A DNA stretch of 24,222 bases from Rodentolepis nana (taxonomy: Eukaryota; Platyhelminthes; Cestoda; Cyclophyllidea; Hymenolepididae). The stretch is from contig UZAE01013286.1 of assembly GCA_900617975.1 (NCBI GenBank), forward strand, positions 1-24,222, written 5' to 3'. A program made the position numbers and the translations under genes. Positions 1 through 9,900 of the stretch are shown here, one piece after another (position 1 is the first letter of the stretch; each line of letters opens with the position of its first letter). The notes below the pieces were generated by a model. The model worked only from the letters and a program-made list of their open reading frames with translations. It searched no databases and was not told the DNA's origin.

Positions 1-1648
1 TATGCCTGCATGTCTGCTCGCCAGGATTGGGAGGTGCGGCCGTACAACTCTGTGTGCAGCGACCGTACAAACAGTGACCAATCATTAACCTCTGTTTAAC
101 CTAATCCCCCATCCTGATCACGAGTAGCTCCCTGCGTGTACACACTTTATCGGTAATATACTCACTGAATAAACGTGCTCCGTGCTACACGTCTGTTTCC
201 TTTATAGCTGGGCTATAGCTTAGCTAGTTCTGGGAGTCTAGCTAGATGTAGAAGGATCTGCCATAGAGATTTCTGAGTCAGCCAGGCTTTAATAAAGTAG
301 CAATCCGCTACAAGATAAGCAGGTAAAAATGAAAGAACAGAAAGGTTTTAAGATAAACGAGAAATGGAAACAAGGACAATGATTCACAAAGGCTAGAGAG
401 AAACAAAGTAACCTTGCCGTTAACTGGAGGGAAACATGAAGCTGAGCATCGGAGCGTTCAGAGCCTGTGTGACTCAGCTTTCCCATCGGTCCACTCTATG
501 CACGAAACTACCTCCAGCCTGCCTTTCATAAACTGCTTATTTCGATATGCATATCCCTCTTCTATTGCTGCCAATTAGGATATTTCGTGTACCGTGTTTA
601 ATACTTGAAAAGGCAATTAGTGCGATGATTTGGGCTAAGTTAGTTCTCTATTTAACATTAGCACAATTTCTGTTGTTAATCAAGCAAGAGTTTGGGACTT
701 AAAAAAACCCAAAGTTTGGATTTATTTTAGCACCATTGTGACGGAGTTAGCACAGTAATTACATGTTAACCACGCAGATTACCTATACGATGACCACCAA
801 CTAATAACAAATTCTAAGTAGCACATAAATAAACTGCTTAATTATCATACAAAAGAAATAGACAAATTGATTTATTTAAAAAGGAATGCTGATATATAAA
901 AGTGGAAAGACTAGTCCATTGGCTCCCTGCAGTATCCGAACGCCTGCAACGTTTTTTCCGTTTGCTCAAGGGCGCTGGAATGAAAAATATTTAGAAGCTA
1001 AAAGATGGTAAAAAATGGAAAGAGAAAAAACGTCATCAATCAAGCTGGGCTTATCGAGAACTGTAAAGAACCATCCATCGTTAATTACAGCATCTATTGC
1101 ACAATTACAACTAAGAAAGAGGCCTCAGTGTGCCATGTCACGTGAAGAACTAGTTTAGGAGATTCAACGATTGTCCGAAAAAGGCCTTGTAAGTTCTCCC
1201 TTAACCTAAAGCTCCATTCGAGCCGCAGGAAAGAAAGCATAATCAAGGTCACTGAAAAGCCACCCCAATGGACAAAACAGCTAATAGCGTTAAATCCCGT
1301 TTCTACATGGTATAGAGAGCACCAAAAGGAAATTCAAGCAAAAATAATGGAAGCGTCAAATCTACGCGAATTGTTAAGGCCAAACCACCCCAGGAGCAAA
1401 TATCGCCAAGGGTAACCAGCCTGTTAGTTGTAAGTCCTAATTAGGACATCAGATTCAATTCGAATGCTTAGAAGATATCTTTTAGAAAAGTGGAAAGGCA
1501 ATTAACTCATATTCAATAGATTGAATATCATTGCGCTTCCGCCAAACTAAATCCTCTCTGATGCATTTGCGCAACCGCCTATCCAAATATTATTATAATG
1601 TGTAATATTTTTACTAAAAATGACATATATCATTCTGAAAGCAGGAGC
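1..1648. other. intergenic region, no intact gene recognised
   Basis: This is the spacer downstream of the minus-strand YRDC gene. I see no convincing exon on either strand. Its left edge (about 1-260) is richer in GC than the rest and carries an AATAAA at 168-173 followed by a GT-rich stretch; it is listed separately as a candidate LTR or gene end. Around 1016-1440 the plus strand has coding-like stretches broken by stops, discussed in the findings. The remainder (about 500-1000 and 1440-1648) is AT-rich sequence in which I see nothing specific. Confidence 0.6.
110..200 (+). promoter_or_regulatory. candidate polyadenylation region (LTR-like or 3' end of an off-window gene)
   Basis: A canonical AATAAA at 168-173 is followed at once by a GT-rich segment (CGTGCTCCGTGC and CGTCTGTTT), the usual order of a poly(A) signal and its downstream element. 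The local composition is more GC-rich than the flanks, as in an LTR R/U5 region. No TG...CA ends, primer-binding site or second copy are visible, so it may equally be the end of a plus-strand gene lying to the left. Confidence is low. Confidence 0.25.
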
Positions 1649-3138
1649 CTACCTTCCGTCTCGAAGAATTCGGTAGTGAAGTTTCTGAAAGTTGGATCTT
1701 ACGGTCGGAGAGAGGTCAATGACTGTGGAGCCCGTTCGAGAGATAGATGGGTCATCCACATTGCGGATTCTACCACCATCTATCACGAGGTCCAACTTCG
1801 GCCAAAGATCTGAAAATTCCTTTGAAGAAAAGTTGGAAAGTGATCCACAGGACTTCAAATTCTTACATGTTATATCAGAAATAATCTCAGCCAATTTGAC
1901 TTAGAGCATCCATGAAGATGAGGATTGCCACCAAAACTCTTAAGCATGCACATTGGGATTCGTGAAATGTGACAATGCAAAGATGAATGAATGCAAAACT
2001 GGGTTTACGAAAAACGGTAACCAGAAAATGTCTACCAGGTAACACGGACAAAGAAAATACTAATTACAACTTAAATAGGAGCTGGATGTTAGGAATAGGA
2101 ACTTGATAGACATTTCAGTTGAGACTTCACGACAATCGAATTTCATGACGCTAAATAGTGGAATCAATAGGCTCAAAACTATGACTAACAATCGAAGCCC
2201 TCCCGTTTAACTCGTCAAGTAGAGAGTACGGATGACATACTTGAGTCTGTCTGAATGGCAAAACTACTTTGTAAAATATTTTGATGTGGTCATTTCGTAA
2301 TGGTTAAAAGGAGTAACCATTTGCAAACATTTCTAGACTAATGACTGCACGAAACACTTAACTTAGACAAAGGAAAGGCTCAAACAGGGTAGTTGAAAAG
2401 CAATTTCCTTTTATGACCTTCATACATTTTGCTTGAATGCTAGTGACTAAACTGATTTCCCCAATATTAAAAAAAATGGATGAAAACATAAACTCACCTC
2501 TGGAGAAAGTGTAGATGGATAACCGCTAAGATTTGCCGAGGTTAAAACAAGTGGGATGGCTGTGAATAAATCAGTTCGCTCTCCCTCGTGTATATCACCA
2601 CCACGTGAGGAGAAGTTTAGGCTAGAAGCTATTGCCAGAGCTTCAGATATTCGGCAAACAAGTGGACAATCAGGGACACGAATGCCAATCTCTTTAACAT
2701 TAGGATTTAAGAGGGAATTGAGAGGATCGTCATTTAATCTTGGTAGTAAAACTGTAACGGGACCAGGAAGAAGTGCTGAAAAAAGTTTCTGATCAATACC
2801 CTGGGTGTTGCTCCATTGTGGAAGACTAGAAGCCTGAATTATTAAATGGAATAAAATGTACAGAAAACTGACAAACCTTATCAAGACAAATTGCTAAAGG
2901 TTTAGACGTATCACGACCTTTGATTTCATAAATACGCTTTATACCAGTTGATGAAAGACTACAACAAGCGAGGCCATATATAGTGTCGGTAGGTACTGCG
3001 ATAACACCGCCGGATAAGAGAATATGAGAGATCTCAGGAAGCAATGTCAAGGCTTAGATATAAAAAAATAGATATGTAACCAAAAAGATTACCTCTATCA
3101 GCCGAAATGACCTTTGGTAAATTGGAGAGACTGATCAT
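1649..3138 (-). CDS. YRDC: YRDC: threonylcarbamoyl-AMP synthase (YrdC/Sua5 family), four exons
   Basis: Makes threonylcarbamoyl-AMP from threonine, bicarbonate and ATP, the first step of t6A modification of ANN-decoding tRNAs. Exons on the minus strand: 3138-3093, 3052-2877, 2833-2498 and 1819-1649, giving 242 residues. The introns are 40, 43 and 678 nt, all GT-AG and in phase. Visible YrdC motifs are PTDTIYGL (36-43), the nucleotide-binding KGR with a following KP (60-67), LLPGPVTVLL (95-104), GIRVP (124-128), TSANLSG (172-178), then VIDGG and GSTVIDL in the last exon. The start is the first Met in frame, in exon 1; the exon 2 reading frame opens without its own Met. Compared with the human protein as I recall it, there is an insertion at about 145-166, possibly a 39-nt intron, and a short C terminus ending just after RILRDGR. 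No clear mitochondrial presequence is seen. The family call is secure; the last exon boundary is less so. Confidence 0.85.
1820..2497 (-). other. YRDC intron 3 (678 nt)
   Basis: The donor is AG|GTGAGT at 2497 and the acceptor follows a pyrimidine-rich tract ending TTCAAAG at 1820. The join gives PEEFSDLW, which aligns without a gap to the family pattern EEFxDLW, so no missing exon is expected. An alternative upstream acceptor (TTGAAG, exon resuming at about 1849) would add about ten residues but fits the family less well. I see no other feature inside. Confidence 0.7.
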
Positions 3139-3919
3139 CAAATGTAGAGGTCTGACCAATTTTAATTGTGCACAGGCTACTTGCTACATTTAAAAAAATG
3201 GAATTCAACAATGAAGTTAGAATTGTCAATTTCAGCACCTTCAACTTTCAAAATAGAATAAAATAAAATAAAATTGAATGACTTAGTGGCCATTACTTTT
3301 CTAGAGTTTGATCATACATAAAGTGATTATAAGGCAGTCAACTTTGTATTCACTGTAATCAAAGTGATAAGGATTAAATGCCCACATAGCATATTTTTAT
3401 GATTTTTATGCTTAATGAAGCCTAATAATTAAGCTGACATTTCAACTGCATTCCACCAAACTGCTTCCAAATAACGTTAAAATGAAATTGAGTAAAAGAA
3501 GAGAACCGAAGAAAGCAAAATTAATCGTTTCAGAGCAATTCATTTTCAACATATCCTGCACATCAAGAGAATATAAAAGAAGATAATTATTAAAAAATGT
3601 TGATGTATAATTTTAAATTTTACTAAAACAGTTAATCTTTATTATATTTTTATGTGTCAATACAATGCCGCTTTGCTTAAAATAATATTACTGGTTGGTG
3701 TTCATTATTTTTTCTAAAGAATATCATGATTGTTTTGTAACGCCTTCAAAAGCCTATTAATCTTTTTTAAAAATTTTATGCTTATGCTATAATCATACAG
3801 CTTTCCTATATTTATTTAGATAGCACATTCCTTTTCAGTTACATATTATTAAACATATTCTTCGTAGATTATTAATGCTCTATAAGATTCATCCCATTTT
3901 ACCGTCTATATAGTTTAGC
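3139..3919. promoter_or_regulatory. divergent intergenic region between YRDC and STX5 (candidate bidirectional promoter)
   Basis: The 781 nt separate the YRDC start codon (minus strand, 3138) from the STX5 start codon (plus strand, 3920). No coding sequence is visible on either strand. It is very AT-rich, with an (ATAAA)n-like stretch at about 3255-3275. Both promoters and 5' UTRs must lie here unless unseen upstream exons exist. No TATA box or initiator can be assigned with confidence, because AT-rich matches are everywhere. Confidence 0.5.
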
Positions 3920-6900
3920 ATGAACTTTGGGGCCGATCGAACTGGGGATTTTCTCCGGTTAGTTAACAGCCTTCGCTCCTCCTCTAATGACCACATACCG
4001 CGTGGCGAAAATGTTTCTTTACTTAAATCCTCATCAGATGAACTGGCTTCTCATTCCCACCCGAATTCCTCCATCTCAAAGTCTTCTCAATTCGCTCAAA
4101 TGGCTGCTCTAATCAGTTCAGATCTCGCTGTCACTTGTAGCCGTCTTGAAAGCCTTTCCACCCTTGCTCGGCAACGAACCCTTTTTGATGATCATTCAGC
4201 AGAAGTTCAACATATCACCCTCCTTATTCGTGAAGATATTGCTAATCTTAATCATAGAATTGCGGACCTTTCTAATTTATCAAAAGCCAATTCTAACTCA
4301 TACAACCATCAGCAATCCGCTCGACATAATTCATCAATTCTTATGAGTCTGCAGTCTCGGCTTGCAGGAATGTCAGAGCGCTTTAAACGAGTTCTCGAAC
4401 AGCGATCTAAAACTCTGAGAGATCAGGCTGCTAGGAAAAATGCTTTCTCAGCTCAACAGAAACCCTCGAATGGAGTAGTTAATATGGCATTTGAGCCTCC
4501 TGAACGCATAGATGGTGGAACAAAGACCAGTGTCTCTGCCGCTACAATAGTTCCTTCAATTCTTCTTCAGGTTCGTTCTGTTGTTTAATTTCTTAATTAT
4601 TGGATTTGAGGAGATGTGATGTTTCAATGCAGGCCTCAATATTTTCTTCAAAATTCCGGAAGCCTATTTTTCTGCATTTTATTTAATGGTTTTGGGGGGT
4701 TATCGATATGACTTCTACATTTCAATCTCACCAAAGAAATGACCTGTAAATAATGTATTTCTTTGCGACTTTCTAATCCTGAGATGTAACCATTTGTCTA
4801 CGCTGCGTAAAGGCTTGGATATCTCACCGGGGAGCTGAAAACAAAATTTTGAGGAATAGTTAATAATTTTCCACGCATAATGAGTGAAAGCGAGGTTGTG
4901 ACGGAGAGGCCAAATTCTTATACTTTGTTGATTGGCCTCTGTGTGTCATTCGCTTGTTCAGCGGGCGGCAACCCTGGCAGCAGGTAGAACAGATTAGGCG
5001 AACATTTGCTTCCAGTCAAATGCCCTCCATGCATATTCTCTGCCTAAATTAAGTGCTGAATTTAAACTCTTGTTTTTTGCACTTGTGTAATTTTCAGGAG
5101 AGTGTGCGTATTTTACTTGCATTAAGTTCCAGCCTACTCAATTGGTGTATTTATGCTTTAAGTGAACTAACTTGGGGGGGGAGGGGGGCTTTTAGTGCAT
5201 TTATCTTGTTTCTTTCAAATTGAACTGCCGAAAATCTGATCTTTTTTTAATGACTACGAATCTTCTTTCTTCCTTGTTACCAACACAGTTGTATATCAAT
5301 CATTTTTTTTCAGTCAGTTCCCAGTTATTCGAATCTCAAATATATCCCTATATTGCTTTCATTTCCTGTTTCATTGGTGCCGTTCTTGTCATTTTTTCCT
5401 GCAATTTTTGCCATTTAAACGTGTTTTTTTTATTACATCATCTTTGTAAATACGCTTTTTAGTCAATTCGTTCTCTTTCAGCACGAATAAGTAGCAATTT
5501 TTCCAATACATTATTATATCATTCAGTTGGAACGCAATTCATTCATTGTTTATTCTCATAAAACGTGCATATTTTATACACAACAAACTGTGTCTGCTTG
5601 CTTTGGGCCCCTTTTCAATGAAATTGTCCTTTCCTTTTCTCATTTGACTGAATTTCCATCGATCGCATTTTCCAGGCGTAATGAATCTTTCATGTTCTAC
5701 AAGGATTCATTTTACTGCAATTATCCTTACTTATACGATTTTGACAAAAAATTTTCAGCAAGTGATGAAATGTGTAATCAATAAGTTAGCGAGTGTTTTG
5801 GAGTCAGAATGTCAGCAGTCTTCAATTTTTTCCTGAATTATCACCTTTCTCTTTAGGACTATAGTTACTTTTGCCATATCGATCTGTGTTCTCTAGCACA
5901 CTTTTCGTGTTTGCTTTCGAGATTTTTGGGTGATTCTTTTATGCCCTGGTCACTTTAATATGCCACAGAAGGAGAAGAAACGGTTTCCAAGGCAAAATAC
6001 TTTTAAGTTGAAATTTCTGGGGTCACTGCAACTGGTATTTGAAAAGTACGAATAGATGTTTTGACATCATTTCGGTCTAGTGCTATTTTGACTTTCTTGC
6101 ACCATTGAATGAACTCAACTTCTTTCCTGTAAGGCGAGCCATCAACTTACGACATCCTTTGTCTGGGGTGGGGGGGGGGGGGGGGGGGGGGGGGGGNTGG
6201 GAGAGTAGGCTCGAAATACATTTCGCGTTCAGAAGTCGCTTTGATGTGATACCCACCATTTAACCCTCTACTTGTTGAATCGAATTGACTAACGCTATTG
6301 GCCATCAATTATTTATTTATATCAAATGGCAAGCGTTTTGATAGTTATCATTAGCCCTTTAGTTGCCTTCAAGCTTCACAGAGAGGAAGGAACATCGAAG
6401 GGAAAAAAGTCGAGCGGGAAGAGAAGAGTGTTTCAAAGATGTAAAAGAGACAGACACAAAGGTAGAAACAAGGTGAGGTGAGCACTGTGGAAGTAGTCAA
6501 ATACGACATATAGTTGGTGATGGTAATTTGAAGTGAGAAGTCAACTGCCGGGAAATTGACTTTTTTGCTGTATGAGAATACGTTGCCGAGGGTGCACCAC
6601 ATGGAGGTAAGTCTATCGCACGCCCCCTATTGGCCATCAATGTCACTAAATGTGAACCGATTAACGTCGGTCACATGGCTTCTAACGTGGCAGTCATGCG
6701 CATTGGTCGCTACACATAAGTAACAGTGTTACAATATTATCTGCATTGCATCAAAAAAATACCAAAAATGCTATTGTGTATGGTTGTTTCTAAGTTGCTA
6801 CACTATTACTAAAAAGACTGAGGTAAATAGAGCATTAAAATGCCCTAAAATATGCAATCCCATCATACTCTTAGATTTATTGTTAATTTTTACGGTTTCT

Positions 6901-9900
6901 ATTAAATATTGATTGATCTTTTTGGTAATTATTGGAGTTTTTGTAATTAAGTGAAGTCAATTTTAAGCAAACAAATCTCCTTATCATTGAAAACACCTTT
7001 TTTATCTCATTTGTTTCAATTTTCTCACCTCTTCGCTTACATTTCTTTAAGGTTCAAGATAAGTCCCTTCTATCTCTGCCTCACCTCTTTTCAGTTATTT
7101 TATGATTTGGGTATCAATTGTAGAATTCTCATTCCAGCAAGGCAAGCTACTTGATGGCATGTTTGAATATTTGAAGTGTCTTGAATCTATCGGGTTGTAC
7201 AGTGTGTTCCCTTATTGAACACTTGATATTCCCTAATTCATGTTCCATGATTCATCATTAGAGGTACTACTGAGTGAAATTTTGTCAATAACCACCACCC
7301 TTCCCCTCTCCCCCCCCCCATGATAATTGACCTGTTGTTTCATTATGGTGGCTGTTATTTAATCACTTCAACAAGCTGTGTTCGCTCATGGTGAATGGCT
7401 TGATTATGCTTCCATTTTTGCGGTCTGGTTAACCCACCACCTGATGTAAACACGTGTTAATAGGCAAGTTTTTTACATTATCAGTCAGATCACTTGTTTG
7501 CGATCATTTTGAATTTGGTTGGATAATAGGGGGGGGGGGTTGTATCTGGTATTAAAATATAGAACAATAGTCCTCTCGGCAGAATTTTTCTATCGAAAAT
7601 GCCAAATTTGAGTTGTTATTTTACAGATAGTTCCTCTCCTGTAGTTCTTGTTGTAGCGTATTCTTATTGATTGAATGAGATCGACTTTGTGCAATTATTG
7701 TTCAACTTTCAGTACGTGTGACTTGTTATTTTAAGGAGGAGGAAAGAGGCTTGTTGGGTGGGGGGGGGGGGGTAAATTATACAACACTCACCATTCCCGT
7801 GACTTCTTGAGCTCAAGATTTTTGGGAATAATTTTATCCATCTTAGTCGATCTCTAATCAACGATTTCCTTCCATTAATTAAGTGTCATTTGCGTGGTAA
7901 TTGATTTTCAATTCCACTGGAACTGTCTATCTTCTGCGGTAAAATGCTTCTATGCTCTAACATACCTACCAGCATATATATATATATATCATGTCAGATT
8001 TCACGGGTTCATTATCAGATGGTGCACGTAGTCAGTGAGCAGAATGCCGAATCCCACTGCTTGGAGTCTAGATTCTAATTTCTCGGGATCTATTCTGTTA
8101 CTCCTCTTTCATAGTTTTGCGAACCGATTTCTAAACGGTATTGCAAATTGTTCTATGAATTACTGCGGTTTGTTATATTTACTGCATCTCGCCTGTCGAA
8201 AAAACCTCTTCTGTGCGCTGTCCTAAATATAAGATAACTAATATGTCATGCAAAACTCCCTTTTGGCTATTGAAATCTCAGCTAATGCTGTGCCAAATGC
8301 CCAACATCTTATAGCCCATTTTCGATTTCCAACCTGGGTTGCATTTAACGTTTAGAAGGTTTATACGGTGAGCATTTATTTATATAAAATGGCGGGCTTT
8401 ATGATAGTTATCATTAGCCCTTTAGTTGACTGCGGGCTTCACAGATGTAAAAGCGACAGACACAAAGATAGAAAAAATGGTAAGGTGAGGTGAGTACTGT
8501 GGAAGTGGTGGAATATGACATACATAGTAGTTTGATGTCAGAAGTCAAGTGTCGGTTAATAGACTTTCTTGCCGCATAAGTATACGTTGCCCAGGGTGCA
8601 TCACGTAGAGGTAAGTCTATCGGGCACCCCAAATTGTGATCATTTAAATGAGGAATTTTACTGCTCCTTGCTTCACTAAATTTGTTCAACCAGATAGTTC
8701 ATGTCCTACTGCCATAGATACCAAGTCGTCATACTGTGGAGGCCGTCTTACTAACATCACACAAAGTGAACTTCTGTTGGGAAGTTGAACTTCGTCTGTG
8801 CCGGAGTTATGAATCCTACTCACTAGATCGTTATTGATTCATTCATTACTAATGGTGGGTGGGGGGGGGGGGGTTGGTAGTGATCATCTTGACAACTTGG
8901 TCACAATTATCCTGCTTCTCCTCAGCTCCACTCTCTGTAGTCCCACTCCCATCCCCTTCGTTGGTCTGAGAATGTGGTAGATAACTTTTTTTCATATGAA
9001 CAATTCAATATTTATTTATTTCAAATGGCAGGCCTTTTGATAGTTATCATTAACCCTTAAGGTGACTTCGGACTTCACAGAGGGGAGGAACATCATAATG
9101 GTAAAAATTCGAGAAGGGTGAAAGAAGAGTGATTCACAGATATAAAGTGACAGTTGGATACAAATGCGGAGGAAAGGGTGAGATGATTACTGTTGAACTG
9201 GTCGAATTTGACCTACTGTGGGGTCATGGTAGTTTGAAGTGAGAAGTCAACTGCCAGTTAGTAGACTTTTTTGCCGTATGAGTATACGTTGCCCAGGGTG
9301 CACCACGTGGAGGTAAGTCTATCACGCACCCCACAATTCAATATTTTGAGTCACTGGAAGGAGTATGTGCCCTGAATGCTTCACTGATGTTAGGGCCGGG
9401 ATCCCTTAATAATCGGGACTGCTGAACACCCTTAACACTTAATTTATTTGTGTAGGATGAACAGAAAGCGCGACAGGAAAACAGCGTGGAACCCAGTGGG
9501 ACCGCTAATCTCCTGTTGCCAGATCCCAGTCAAACACAACTGATGATGTATCAAGATCAGACTGATGCCTATTTAACTGCTCGACATGACACAGTGCGGA
9601 CTATCGAACACACAATCGTGGAATTGGGGGAGATATTCCAGCAACTTGCGACTATGGTATGTTTTCTTTGTGCTTGCTATTTGACTATTTATAGAAGTCA
9701 TGCACAATGTCAAGAATTTCCCTTGATCTTTGCAATTTGAAGTTATTTTTTTGGATTGGTCTCAATCTCAACTCTCTAAGAGTTTATTGCGGCAAACCCT
9801 CAGCAATATCTATTATTTGCACTTAATTCATTTTATTAATGTGAACTAAAACTTCTTACTTCTTTTATCTATGGAAGCGTCATCTTAAGTTCCTCTGAAA

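Larger units (their letters stand above)
4571..9455 (+). other. STX5 intron 1 (4885 nt), hosting three SINE-like insertions
   Basis: The intron runs from donor CAG|GTTCGT at 4571 to acceptor TTTGTGTAG at 9455. It contains the repeat copies at 6310-6626, 8379-8630 and 9014-9332, all inserted antisense to the host gene, the last only about 120 nt from the acceptor. It also holds four runs of at least 10 G on the sense strand (6170-6196, 7529-7539, 7760-7772, 8861-8873), a 10-C run at 7310-7319 and a short AT microsatellite at 7974-7989. The short open frames inside are low-complexity, Phe/Leu/Ser-rich translations of T-rich DNA and do not look coding. Confidence 0.85.

Noticed and set aside
2556..2792. 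Plus-strand 78-residue open frame
   Set aside because: It is the antisense shadow of YRDC exon 3.
2826..3050. Start of YRDC at position 3050
   Set aside because: The codon there is TTG and an in-frame stop lies two codons upstream across an AG acceptor. An upstream exon with ATG at 3138 restores a normal start through a 40-nt GT-AG intron.
6369..6602. Minus-strand 77-residue open frame
   Set aside because: It lies wholly inside SINE-like copy A; the frame is interrupted or altered in the other copies, so it is not a conserved protein.
8414..8689. Minus-strand 91-residue open frame
   Set aside because: It starts in flanking DNA and runs through SINE-like copy B; its resemblance to the frames in copies A and E comes from the shared repeat.
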